Shown here piece after piece: positions 37,214 to 45,436 of a stretch of DNA of 64,000 nucleotides. The notes below the pieces were generated by a model. The model saw only the letters and a list, made by a program, of their open reading frames with translations, made no database searches and was not told the origin of the DNA. Each line of letters opens with the position of its first letter. Position 1 is the stretch's first letter. Both the position numbers and the translations under genes were made by a program. Source of the DNA: CBCYMI01 sp965183855 (GTDB lineage Bacteria; Pseudomonadota; Alphaproteobacteria; Caulobacterales; Maricaulaceae); contig CBCYMI010000028.1 in assembly GCA_965183855.1 (NCBI GenBank), forward strand, positions 9,732 to 73,731, given 5' to 3'.

Positions 37214-37651
37214 ATGATTATCATGGATTCTCAGAACCGTTCAGGAATTTCAGAAGAATTTCTTCCTGATTTTACGCCTTTATTAGATGTGATTTTTCTG
37301 CTTGTGATTTTTTTAATTCTCGTTGCAAATAGCATATCTTATTCAATATCGGTTTCTTTGCCAAAAATAGAGCACGCTTCTCCTTATTTAGAATCTTCAC
37401 CAGATCAGGAAATTGTCATTACACTCTTTACCAAAGGTCAAGGCTTTAAACTTGACGATCATTTTTATCAAACAGAAAAAGCATTTAAAACTGCTTTATT
37501 ATTTCGCTTATCTCAACGCTCAAATCGTCAAATTATCATGATTTGTGATCATTCTGTTAAAATAGAAGATTTTTTAAACCTGATTTCTTTTTTACAACAA
37601 CAAAAAATTACTGCCTCAGAAATTTTAGTAGAAAAACAGCCAAAGGGCTGA
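37214..37651 (+). CDS. ExbD/TolR family biopolymer transport protein
   Basis: 145 aa. It has a short cytosolic N-terminus and one membrane helix with the functional Asp: FTPLLDVIFLLVIFLILVA. A periplasmic domain follows (QEIVITLFTKGQGF, RSNRQIIMICDHSVKIEDFL). AAGGAG and AGGA precede ATGs at 37214 and 37223, and either could be used. The last residues QPKG and the stop lie in a CAGCCAAAGGGCTG repeat stem, exactly as at the end of the endolysin gene at 3589. The native C-terminus has therefore been replaced by repeat DNA. Confidence 0.87.
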   Translation: MIIMDSQNRSGISEEFLPDFTPLLDVIFLLVIFLILVANSISYSISVSLPKIEHASPYLESSPDQEIVITLFTKGQGFKLDDHFYQTEKAFKTALLFRLSQRSNRQIIMICDHSVKIEDFLNLISFLQQQKITASEILVEKQPKG

Positions 37652-38985
37652 CTTCTTAAGGCGCACTCAACAGAAATCTTAAGCTCTTAAGCTTAATCTG
37701 GGATCTTAAAGAGCCTTAAGAAAATCCAGTCCGAGACTGGCGACCGAGCGCGCATTCGTGTGACTTTTTTTGGAACACTTAGCGTATAAGAAAAAGCGCA
37801 GAGCTTAATGCTTGGTAATTAGAGAGCCTTAAGAAAATCCAGTCCGAGACTGGCGACCGCGCGCGCGGTCGTGTGACTTTTTTTGGAACACTTAGCGTAT
37901 AAGAAAAAGCGCAAAGCTTAACGCTTGGTAATTAGAGAGCCTTAAGAAAATCCAGTCCGAGACTGGCGACCGAGCGCGCGATCGTGTGACTTTTTTTGGA
38001 ACGCTTAGCGTATAAGAAAAAGCGCAAAGCTTAACGCTTGGTAATTAGAGAGCCAAACACACATTCGTGTGACTTTTTTTGGAACACTTAGCGTATAAGA
38101 AAAAGCGCAAAGCTTAACGCTTGGTAATTAGAGAGCCAAACACACATTCGTGTGACTTTTTTTGGAACACTTAGCGTATAAGAAAAAGCGCAAAGCTTAA
38201 CGCTTGGTAATTAGAGAGCCAAACACACATTCGTGTGACTTTTTTTGGAACACTTAGCGTATAAGAAAAAGCGCAAAGCTTAATGCTTAGTAATTAGAGA
38301 GCCAAACACACATTCGTGTGACTTTTTTTGGAACACTTAGCGTATAAGAAAAAGCGCAGAGCTTAACGCTTGGTAATTAGAGAGCCTTAAGAAAATCCAG
38401 TCCGAGACTGGCGACCGAGCGCGCATTCGTGTGACTTTTTTTGGAACACTTAGCGTATAAGAAAAAGCGCAAAGCTTAACGCTTGGTAATTAGAGAGCCA
38501 AACACACATTCGTGTGACTTTTTTTGGAACACTTAGCGTATAAGAAAAAGCGCAAAGCTTAATGCTTAGTAATTAGAGAGCCAAACACACATTCGTGTGA
38601 CTTTTTTTGGAACACTTAGCGTATAAGAAAAAGCGCAGAGCTTAATGCTTGGTAATTAGAGAGCCAAACACACATTCGTGTGACTTTTTTTGGAACACTT
38701 AGCGTATAAGAAAAAGCGCAAAGCTTAACGCTTAGTAATTAGAGAGCCAAACACACATTCGTGTGACTTTTTTTGGAACACTTAGCGTATAAGAAAAAGC
38801 GCAGAGCTTAACGCTTGGTAATTAGAGAGCCTTAAGAAAATCCAGTCCGAGACTGGCGACCGAGCGCGCATTCGTGTGACTTTTTTTGGAACACTTAGCG
38901 TATAAGAAAAAGCGCAAAGCTTAATGCTTGGTAATTAGAGAGCCTTAAGAAAACCAATCCTTCGTCTGCACACCTTTGTGTGCCT
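37640..38985 (+). repeat. 1.3-kb array of 83-bp hairpin units
   Basis: About sixteen units in one orientation, most of them 83 bases. Each reads GGAACACTTAGCGTATAAG, then AAAAGCGCAAAGCTTAATGC, then TTGGTAATTAGAGAGCCAA, and ends in a CACACATTCGTGTG stem plus ACTTTTTTT. Several carry an extra CCAGTCCGAGACTGG stem and a GCGCGC-rich stem. Within a unit, short hairpins can form (CTTA/TAAG, AAGC/GCTT, TTGG/CCAA), and most differences between copies fall in their loops. It lies between the ExbD gene and the first intact peptide cassette. Confidence 0.93.
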
Positions 38986-39033
38986 TTTGGCTAAAAATGA
39001 TGGAAAGCATAACCTTTGAAATAACTATAAAAG

Positions 39034-39065
39034 AAAAAAAGGAATGGGAGTTTATTCCTTTTTTT
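39034..39065. terminator. cassette terminator
   Basis: AAAAAAAGGAAT / ATTCCTTTTTTT with an eight-base loop lies six bases beyond the stop of the minus-strand membrane-protein gene. It is repeated downstream of the other intact copies (41727-41756, 51231-51260) and absent at the decayed copy. Confidence 0.85.
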
Positions 39066-39070
39066 CCAGA

Positions 39071-39358
39071 TTATTTTTTCTTTCTAAACCAGGTTTTATA
39101 GCTTTTGAGCTCTTTTACTATTCTTTTTCTCTTTCTTTTAGGATCTGAATAATCAAGAAATTCATTAAGCTTTCCTTTAAGAATAATATCAAAAATTAAA
39201 AATGATAAAGGATAACCAATAAAAATAAAAGTAACAACTTCCCACCTATTTTCTCCCAGACCAAAAAAAATATATCCTACATAATACACAACTGCCATAA
39301 TAAAGCTACAGATTAGTGTATATTTATGGTTTTTTAGAAATTTCTTTAAATGCTTCAT
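39071..39358 (-). CDS. small basic membrane protein, candidate immunity protein (copy 2)
   Basis: 95 aa. A basic N-terminus (MKHLKKFLKNHKYTL) is followed by two hydrophobic segments (about residues 15-34 and 43-61) and a strongly basic C-terminal tail (DPKRKRKRIVKELK…WFRKKK). No known domain is recognised. It starts 15 bases after the stop of the double-glycine peptide gene and ends at a terminator. The pair is therefore one transcript and recurs four times in the window. Two-helix basic proteins of this size often give immunity to bacteriocins; that role is inferred from context. Confidence 0.65.
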   Translation of the reverse strand: MKHLKKFLKNHKYTLICSFIMAVVYYVGYIFFGLGENRWEVVTFIFIGYPLSFLIFDIILKGKLNEFLDYSDPKRKRKRIVKELKSYKTWFRKKK

Positions 39359-39373
39359 TTCAAAAATAATACT

Positions 39374-39694
39374 TTATTTAATAAAGCCTCCTAATAAACT
39401 GGTTGTACCTGCAGCCGCAGCACCAGTTACACGCATTCCTACTGCGCCAAAACCACCTGCCATTAACCCTGCCGCAGTTCCAAGGACCGCTCCAGCAGCA
39501 ACAACACCCCAATCAACGCCAGGCTTGTTGTCTGTTAATTGATTAATTAAAGCCGCTCCTGCGCCCAATGCGGTTCCAATTCCAACCATAGCAGCAAATA
39601 AAGGCAATATTCCACCTTCTACCTGATCAATCTCTATATCGGTTAATTCTCTGATGCCTGGGTTTGCAGGTATAGTTAACGCTAAATCTATCAT
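39374..39694 (-). CDS. double-glycine leader peptide, Gly/Ala-rich core (copy 2)
   Basis: 106 aa. The core is identical to copies at 28.6 and 42.1 kb; the leader differs by one residue (MIDLALTIP instead of MTDLALTIP). Unlike those copies it lies behind the variant B promoter, which also precedes the unrelated core at 44286. The same core with two different upstream regions shows that cassettes recombine inside the conserved leader. It is followed by the small basic membrane protein. Confidence 0.8.
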   Translation of the reverse strand: MIDLALTIPANPGIRELTDIEIDQVEGGILPLFAAMVGIGTALGAGAALINQLTDNKPGVDWGVVAAGAVLGTAAGLMAGGFGAVGMRVTGAAAAGTTSLLGGFIK

Positions 39695-39709
39695 CTTTTC
39701 TCTCCTTAA

Positions 39710-39738
39710 ATTATACATCAAGTTAAAAATAGAATCAA
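39710..39738 (-). promoter_or_regulatory. variant B promoter of the peptide genes
   Basis: On the minus strand TTGATT and TATAAT are 17 bases apart, an excellent sigma70 pair. TATAAT is followed directly by TTAAGGAGAG and the ATG. The same sequence lies upstream of the peptide gene at 44519. Relative to variant A it contains about 33 extra bases, and it replaces the TAGAAT box by TATAAT. Confidence 0.55.
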
Positions 39739-39816
39739 ATTTCAGCAAAAAAATAGAGAGTCAATAAAACAAGGTAAAACTGGATGAAAATCACATAAAA
39801 AAGAATGTATCTAAGT

Positions 39817-40545
39817 TTATATTTTACATATAAATAGTTTTGAGTTTTTTTCTAATTGAGATACATCAAACTTTTGATCCATAATTTGATGGAAAGATAA
39901 TTTCTCTGACTCCATTAAATATTTAATCAGCATACGGAATTTAAAATATTTATAAGATAGAGACTGATTTATTTTACCAGAACAAAAAAGTTCTTTTCCA
40001 AAAACTTCATCAAAAGAGCTTTCATTTGCAATATAATCTGCATAACCTTCACGTTTCCAGACAGGCATAAAACGATACTTAAAAAATCCTATTTCTTTTT
40101 CTGTCAAAACATGAACCATTTCATGAGCTAAAACACTATTTAAAGAACGAGTATTAAACAGTTTCCCATTTCTATAAACCTTGTTTTTAGATACATTCGA
40201 GCGAGTTACAATTATTCTTTGAAATATAGGAAAACTAACTGCAAAAGACCTATATGATTTCATAACTAGAGAAGCATATTCTCCATATCCAGAGGTTAAA
40301 TAAACAGAAAAATAATATTTCCTATCTTGTTCTTTTTGAAAAAGTTCTGAAGCTTCAACTAAATTTATGCTATGTATTGCCAATCGTTCAAGATTTTTTT
40401 TTGAAACCATCTTATGATGATAAAAATCTATTCCAGAAAAACTTGTTTTAGAATAAGAAAGAATAGGCCAAAAATACCAATAAGCGAGATAACTGACAAT
40501 CGCGATTACAAATCCATATGAAAAATATTTCTTGATCACCAGCAT
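39817..40545 (-). CDS. membrane-anchored HExxH metalloprotease-like protein (copy 1)
   Basis: 242 aa. It has an N-terminal membrane segment (YGFVIAIVSYLAYWYFWPIL) and an outward domain containing LAHEMVHVLTEKE (HExxH zinc motif). A WKREGYADYIA motif about 25 residues later supplies the third Glu of a gluzincin site. No exact family is recognised; the pattern resembles peptidase MA-like proteins. It follows, on the same strand, the short hydrophobic double-glycine peptide gene at 40612. An identical protein is encoded at 44642-45370. A role in processing or degrading the peptide is possible but unproven. Confidence 0.7.
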   Translation of the reverse strand: MLVIKKYFSYGFVIAIVSYLAYWYFWPILSYSKTSFSGIDFYHHKMVSKKNLERLAIHSINLVEASELFQKEQDRKYYFSVYLTSGYGEYASLVMKSYRSFAVSFPIFQRIIVTRSNVSKNKVYRNGKLFNTRSLNSVLAHEMVHVLTEKEIGFFKYRFMPVWKREGYADYIANESSFDEVFGKELFCSGKINQSLSYKYFKFRMLIKYLMESEKLSFHQIMDQKFDVSQLEKNSKLFICKI

Positions 40546-40611
40546 CTCTCTTCTTTGGTATTTATTCCAGAATGAAAATATTCGACTGTTGATTGATATA
40601 ATAATTTATAT

Positions 40612-40767
40612 TTAATAAGCATCTACAGGAGTCAGCGCGATTGCTATAATAGCTATAATAGCAATCGTTGTAACGACCGCAAGTCCACCTTCTACTTGAT
40701 CAATTTCAAATGCTGTTAATTCTCTGATGCCTGGGTTTGCAGGTATAGTTAACGCTAAATCTGTCAT
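40612..40767 (-). CDS. double-glycine leader peptide, short hydrophobic core (copy 1)
   Basis: 51 aa. The leader ends ELTAFEIDQVEGG, with TAFE where other copies have TDIE. The core is only 23 residues, LAVVTTIAIIAIIAIALTPV plus DAY: one membrane-spanning helix and a short tail. AAGGAGAG precedes the ATG. The core is identical to the copy at 45437. The HExxH metalloprotease gene follows about 65 bases downstream. It could be a membrane-active peptide or a signal. Confidence 0.75.
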   Translation of the reverse strand: MTDLALTIPANPGIRELTAFEIDQVEGGLAVVTTIAIIAIIAIALTPVDAY

Positions 40768-40799
40768 CTTTTCTCTCCTTAATTCTAAACTAAAAAAAT

Positions 40800-41690
40800 A
40801 GAGAGTCAATAAAATAAGGTAAAACTAGATGAAAACCGTATAAAAATAGAGATCATTAACTCATAGCGTTAATATAGTCTATAAATAGAGTATATAAATC
40901 TTTATTATAGACCTTCTTAAAACACTTTGTGTATAGAATAAGGCTCTTAAATCTAAACTTGCTAGTTAGAGAAGCTTAAGAAATCACGCGACCGCGTGTA
41001 AGGTAAAATTAGACGAAAACCGTATGGAAATAGAGATCATTAACTCATAGCGTTAATATAGTCTATAAATAGAGTGTATAAACCTTTATTATAGCTCTTC
41101 TTAAAAGCACTTAGCATATAAAATAAGGTTCTTAAGTTTAATCTGGGTAATTAAAGAGTCTTAAGAAAACCCAGTCCGAGACTGGCGAACGCACACACAT
41201 TCGTGTGACTTTTTTTGGAACGCTTAGCGTATAAGAAAAAGCGCAAAGCTTAATGCTTAGTAATTAGAGAGCCAAACACACATTCGTGTGACTTTTTTTG
41301 GAACACTTAGCGTATAAGAAAAAGCGCAGAGCTTAACGCTTGGTAATTAGAGAGCCTTAAGAAAATCCAGTCCGAGACTGGCGACCGAGCGCGCATTCGT
41401 GTGACTTTTTTTGGAACACTTAGCGTATAAGAAAAAGCGCAAAGCTTAACGCTTGGTAATTAGAGAGCCAAACACACATTCGTGTGACTTTTTTTGGAAC
41501 ACTTAGCGTATAAGAAAAAGCGCAAAGCTTAATGCTTAGTAATTAGAGAGCCAAACACACATTCGTGTGACTTTTTTTGGAACACTTAGCGTATAAGAAA
41601 AAGCGCAGAGCTTAATGCTTGGTAATTAGAGAGCCTTAAGAAAACCAATCCTTCGTCTGCACACCTTTGTGTGCCTTTTGGCTAAAAATG
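40800..41690 (+). repeat. two upstream blocks and an 83-bp hairpin array
   Basis: Two copies of the roughly 110-bp block (near 40825-40920 and 41010-41105), each with a TTAAC-TCATAGC-GTTAA inverted repeat, are separated by a CACGCGACCGCGTG stem. A run of about six 83-bp hairpin units follows (41150-41640), with CACACATTCGTGTG plus ACTTTTTTT ends. Orientation is standard. The array separates two peptide cassettes. Confidence 0.88.
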
Positions 41691-41726
41691 ATGGAAAGCA
41701 TAACCTTTGAAATAACTATAAAAGAA

Positions 41727-41756
41727 AAAAAAGGAATGGGAGTTTATTCCTTTTTT
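41727..41756. terminator. cassette terminator
   Basis: AAAAAAGGAAT / ATTCCTTTTTT stem-loop five bases beyond the stop of the small membrane-protein gene on the minus strand, the same element as at 39034. Confidence 0.85.
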
Positions 41757-41761
41757 CCAGA

Positions 41762-42049
41762 TTATTTTTTCTTTCTAAACCAGGTTTTATAGCTTTTGAG
41801 CTCTTTTACTATTCTTTTTCTCTTTCTTTTAGGATCTGAATAATCAAGAAATTCATTAAGCTTTCCTTTAAGAATAATATCAAAAATTAAAAATACTAAA
41901 GGATAACCAATAAAAATAAAAGCAACAACTTCCCACCTATTTTCTCCCAGACCAAAAAAAATATATCCTACATAATACACAACTGCCATAATAAAGCTAC
42001 AGATTAGTGTATATTTATGGTTTTTTAGAAATTTCTTTAAATGCTTCAT
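41762..42049 (-). CDS. small basic membrane protein, candidate immunity protein (copy 3)
   Basis: 95 aa. It differs from copy 2 only at a few positions (for example VVAFIFIGYPLVFL for VVTFIFIGYPLSFL), all in the second hydrophobic segment. The same pairing with an upstream Gly/Ala-rich peptide gene (15-base gap) and the same terminator are present. The near-identity shows recent duplication of the whole cassette, including flanking repeats. Confidence 0.65.
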   Translation of the reverse strand: MKHLKKFLKNHKYTLICSFIMAVVYYVGYIFFGLGENRWEVVAFIFIGYPLVFLIFDIILKGKLNEFLDYSDPKRKRKRIVKELKSYKTWFRKKK

Positions 42050-42064
42050 TTCAAAAATAATACT

Positions 42065-42385
42065 TTATTTAATAAAGCCTCCTAATAAACTGGTTGTACC
42101 TGCAGCCGCAGCACCAGTTACACGCATTCCTACTGCGCCAAAACCACCTGCCATTAACCCTGCCGCAGTTCCAAGGACCGCTCCAGCAGCAACAACACCC
42201 CAATCAACGCCAGGCTTGTTGTCTGTTAATTGATTAATTAAAGCCGCTCCTGCGCCCAATGCGGTTCCAATTCCAACCATAGCAGCAAATAAAGGCAATA
42301 TTCCACCTTCTACTTGATCAATCTCTATATCGGTTAATTCTCTGATGCCTGGGTTTGCAGGTATAGTTAACGCTAAATCTGTCAT
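42065..42385 (-). CDS. double-glycine leader peptide, Gly/Ala-rich core (copy 3)
   Basis: 106 aa, identical in sequence to the peptide at 28570-28890, with the variant A promoter. The hydrophobic core helices contain GIGTALGAGAALINQL and GVVAAGAVLGTAAGLMAGGF. It is followed by the small basic membrane protein. Identity between copies 13 kb apart implies recent duplication or gene conversion. Confidence 0.8.
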   Translation of the reverse strand: MTDLALTIPANPGIRELTDIEIDQVEGGILPLFAAMVGIGTALGAGAALINQLTDNKPGVDWGVVAAGAVLGTAAGLMAGGFGAVGMRVTGAAAAGTTSLLGGFIK

Positions 42386-42429
42386 CTTTTCTCTCCTTAA
42401 TTCTAAACTAAAAAAATAGAGAGTCAATA

Positions 42430-42818
42430 AAATAAGGTAAAACTAGATGAAAACCGTATAAAAATAGAGATCATTAACTCATAGCGTTAATATAGTCTAT
42501 AAATAGAGTGTATAAACCTTTATTATAGCTCTTCTTAAAATACTTTGTGTATAGAATAAGCAGTTAGGTTTAATCTGGGTAATTAAAGAGCCTTAAGAAA
42601 ATCCAGTCCGAGACTGGCGACCGCGTGTAAGGTAAAATTAGACGAAAACCGTATAAAAATAGAGATCATTAACTCATAGCGTTAATATAGTCTATAAATA
42701 GAGTATATAAACCTTTATTATAGACCTTCTTAAAACACTTTGTGTATAAAATAAGGTTCTTAAGTTTAATCTGGGTAATTAAAGAGTCTAAATAAAGTCA
42801 GCCCTTCGGCTGTGGTCG
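42430..42818 (+). repeat. two upstream blocks with hairpin stems
   Basis: Two copies of the roughly 110-bp block with the TTAAC/GTTAA inverted repeat alternate with CCAGTCCGAGACTGG and CAGCCCTTCGGCTG stems. The last stem lies just before the stop of the 42830 gene. No genes are present. Confidence 0.85.
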
Positions 42819-42829
42819 CGTGGTCTTGA

Positions 42830-44242
42830 TTAAAGTTTGGGTTCCTTCCAGTTGCCTTCCCTGATCTTATTAAGAAAATCTTCTATCATCTGCATTGCTT
42901 GCCAGGAAGCATCTCCATTCGCCATAAGACACGCTTTATAAGAAACATATTGCTTTGGCTTTGCACAACCATTGGAAAACCAACCCGTTCCTATAATATC
43001 ATGTTCCGCATGCTTAAAAATCTTCATATAACGGGAAGGATATTCATCACAATTTGCCTGTTTACATATTATTCTGGCACCTAATTCTGTATTTCCATAT
43101 TCATCTTTACCAGAACCAAACACTAATAAAGGGCTTCGAATCTGATCCGAAGGCAGCAATACTTTCTTTAATGCTTCATCTGAGATATGCTTTAAAGCAT
43201 ATTCATAGGCTTGTCTTTGAGATTTATATAAATAATGAAAAGGAAAAAAACCTCCTTTCATTGAACTTAGATAAGGAAGCTCTTTTCCTTTTAACGCCCA
43301 GTTATATGCTGTAAATAAGCAAAAAGGTCCTTGACTTCCATCTGTAAAAACACCTGCGCCACTCATTAAAATCATGCCTGCAAGAGGATGTTGATTTTGA
43401 GATGCTGTTAAAACAGAAGCCTCTACACCTTTAGAAACACCAAAAAAAATAACTTCATCTAATTCATACTTCTTAATAAACCAATCTACAGCATGAACTA
43501 AATTCTCTATCGGGATATGATCAAGACAACTCCCATCCTTACGGTATTTATACATAAAAACAGGAAACCCTCGTGCGGCAAGACGAAAAAGCATGGGTGC
43601 AGGAAAGGCATTACCAGAACCAGGAAAATAAATAATTCCTCTTTTCTTTCGAGCTTTGCGCTCTGTTTTAAAAACCCCGTTTTCTCTTTGCGTAATTAAA
43701 AATCCATGATAAGGCGTTTCTAAAAAAATGGTTTTAAAAAAATCACCATTATGAACCACTATCTTCTTAAAGAAAAGAAGCTGATCTTTTTGATCTGTAA
43801 CAAAAATAAGATATGCATTCCTAATATGTTTCTTCAAATTCATGATTCTTGTTTGTTCAACCATTTCAAGAATATAATTTGGAACAGAACCCTGTTTTAA
43901 TTTATATTGATTATAAAATAATCCAGCAGGATTAACCCCTTGATAAGAACCTGATAAAGGCGCTTGTTGGCTTAAATCAACTATTCCCTTATCTGGTTTA
44001 AAAACTGCGTTTGACACTCCAAGAGTACGCTTATACCTTCCAAAAGAACGCTTATATAATCCAAGAAAAACCACTCTGATCGTAATCTGATCCGTCTTTA
44101 AACCTTCTATTCTAATGGGAATAGCCTGACCCATATAGATCTTTTCAGGAACTTCAAATTTAATATCAGCAAAAGCGGATATGCTAAATAAAGATAAAAA
44201 AACAAAACAATAGTTTTTAATAAATCTAATTAACATATCCAT
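42830..44242 (-). CDS. secreted BAAT / acyl-CoA thioester hydrolase-like protein
   Basis: 470 aa. Signal peptide to about residue 25 (FVFLSLFSISAFA). Residues 30-130 resemble the acyl-CoA thioester hydrolase/BAAT N-terminal domain: QAIPIRIEGL, FKPDKGIVDLSQQAPLSGSY and GVNPAGLFYN. The C-terminal half is a BAAT_C-type alpha/beta hydrolase with GIIYFPGSGNAFP and the nucleophile elbow FFGVSKGVEAS (Ser), then LMSGAGV and a late HAEHD. Relatives move acyl groups from CoA to water or amino acids, usually inside cells; an exported form is unusual. It follows the Cys-containing double-glycine peptide gene (44286) by 43 bases. Acyl modification of a peptide or lipid is conceivable but speculative. Confidence 0.72.
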   Translation of the reverse strand: MDMLIRFIKNYCFVFLSLFSISAFADIKFEVPEKIYMGQAIPIRIEGLKTDQITIRVVFLGLYKRSFGRYKRTLGVSNAVFKPDKGIVDLSQQAPLSGSYQGVNPAGLFYNQYKLKQGSVPNYILEMVEQTRIMNLKKHIRNAYLIFVTDQKDQLLFFKKIVVHNGDFFKTIFLETPYHGFLITQRENGVFKTERKARKKRGIIYFPGSGNAFPAPMLFRLAARGFPVFMYKYRKDGSCLDHIPIENLVHAVDWFIKKYELDEVIFFGVSKGVEASVLTASQNQHPLAGMILMSGAGVFTDGSQGPFCLFTAYNWALKGKELPYLSSMKGGFFPFHYLYKSQRQAYEYALKHISDEALKKVLLPSDQIRSPLLVFGSGKDEYGNTELGARIICKQANCDEYPSRYMKIFKHAEHDIIGTGWFSNGCAKPKQYVSYKACLMANGDASWQAMQMIEDFLNKIREGNWKEPKL

Positions 44243-44285
44243 TCTATCTAAAATTTAAAAATTAACGAATCTAGTATAATAGTTT

Positions 44286-44519
44286 TTAATTCGTTACCTC
44301 TACTTCACCACCAGCTTCACATTCAGTGCCTGTTTTAGTACTGGTACATTTAGCTGTTGCTTTAAATTTCCACTTTGCTCCACAACCACTTAATAAACCA
44401 CCAATAATCACAATACCTGCTATAATTGGCAATATTCCACCTTCTACCTGATCAATCTCTATATCGGTTAATTCTCTGATGCCTGGGTTTGCAGGTATAG
44501 TTAACGCTAAATCTGTCAT
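44286..44519 (-). CDS. double-glycine leader peptide with lipobox-like, Cys-containing core
   Basis: 77 aa. The leader matches the other copies (TDIEIDQVEGG). The core begins ILPIIAGIVIIGGLLSGCG, a hydrophobic helix ending in LLSGC, which has the form of a lipoprotein lipobox. A hydrophilic tail with two more cysteines follows (KATAKCTSTKTGTECEAGGE). The gene uses promoter variant B. It is followed by the secreted BAAT-like hydrolase. It could be a lipoprotein, an immunity protein or a modified peptide. Confidence 0.7.
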   Translation of the reverse strand: MTDLALTIPANPGIRELTDIEIDQVEGGILPIIAGIVIIGGLLSGCGAKWKFKATAKCTSTKTGTECEAGGEVEVTN

Positions 44520-44641
44520 CTTTTCTCTCCTTAAATTATACATCAAGTTAAAAATAGAATCAAATTTCAGCAAAAAAATAGAGAGTCAATAAAACAAGGT
44601 AAAACTGGATGAAAATCACATAAAAAAGAATGTATCTAAGT

Positions 44642-45370
44642 TTATATTTTACATATAAATAGTTTTGAGTTTTTTTCTAATTGAGATACATCAAACTTTT
44701 GATCCATAATTTGATGGAAAGATAATTTCTCTGACTCCATTAAATATTTAATCAGCATACGGAATTTAAAATATTTATAAGATAGAGACTGATTTATTTT
44801 ACCAGAACAAAAAAGTTCTTTTCCAAAAACTTCATCAAAAGAGCTTTCATTTGCAATATAATCTGCATAACCTTCACGTTTCCAGACAGGCATAAAACGA
44901 TACTTAAAAAATCCTATTTCTTTTTCTGTCAAAACATGAACCATTTCATGAGCTAAAACACTATTTAAAGAACGAGTATTAAACAGTTTCCCATTTCTAT
45001 AAACCTTGTTTTTAGATACATTCGAGCGAGTTACAATTATTCTTTGAAATATAGGAAAACTAACTGCAAAAGACCTATATGATTTCATAACTAGAGAAGC
45101 ATATTCTCCATATCCAGAGGTTAAATAAACAGAAAAATAATATTTCCTATCTTGTTCTTTTTGAAAAAGTTCTGAAGCTTCAACTAAATTTATGCTATGT
45201 ATTGCCAATCGTTCAAGATTTTTTTTTGAAACCATCTTATGATGATAAAAATCTATTCCAGAAAAACTTGTTTTAGAATAAGAAAGAATAGGCCAAAAAT
45301 ACCAATAAGCGAGATAACTGACAATCGCGATTACAAATCCATATGAAAAATATTTCTTGATCACCAGCAT
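44642..45370 (-). CDS. membrane-anchored HExxH metalloprotease-like protein (copy 2)
   Basis: 242 aa, identical in translation to the protein at 39817-40545, with HEMVH and WKREGYADYIA intact. Its flanks are duplicated too: the short hydrophobic peptide upstream and the start of a variant B peptide gene downstream. The duplicated segment therefore spans several hundred bases on both sides of the gene. Identity suggests a very recent event or active gene conversion. Confidence 0.7.
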   Translation of the reverse strand: MLVIKKYFSYGFVIAIVSYLAYWYFWPILSYSKTSFSGIDFYHHKMVSKKNLERLAIHSINLVEASELFQKEQDRKYYFSVYLTSGYGEYASLVMKSYRSFAVSFPIFQRIIVTRSNVSKNKVYRNGKLFNTRSLNSVLAHEMVHVLTEKEIGFFKYRFMPVWKREGYADYIANESSFDEVFGKELFCSGKINQSLSYKYFKFRMLIKYLMESEKLSFHQIMDQKFDVSQLEKNSKLFICKI

Positions 45371-45436
45371 CTCTCTTCTTTGGTATTTATTCCAGAATGA
45401 AAATATTCGACTGTTGATTGATATAATAATTTATAT

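Noticed and set aside
37640..38985. CRISPR array
   Set aside because: The periodic units are nearly identical along their whole 83 bases, so there are no unique spacers. No cas genes are in the window.
39374..39694. Lasso or nif11-type RiPP precursor
   Set aside because: No B1/B2 or cyclase-type genes are adjacent. The short leader with a terminal VEGG and hydrophobic Gly/Ala cores fits unmodified double-glycine peptides better.
42899..43699. Plus-strand ORFs across the BAAT-like gene
   Set aside because: They are antisense to a gene with clear domain motifs and a signal peptide.
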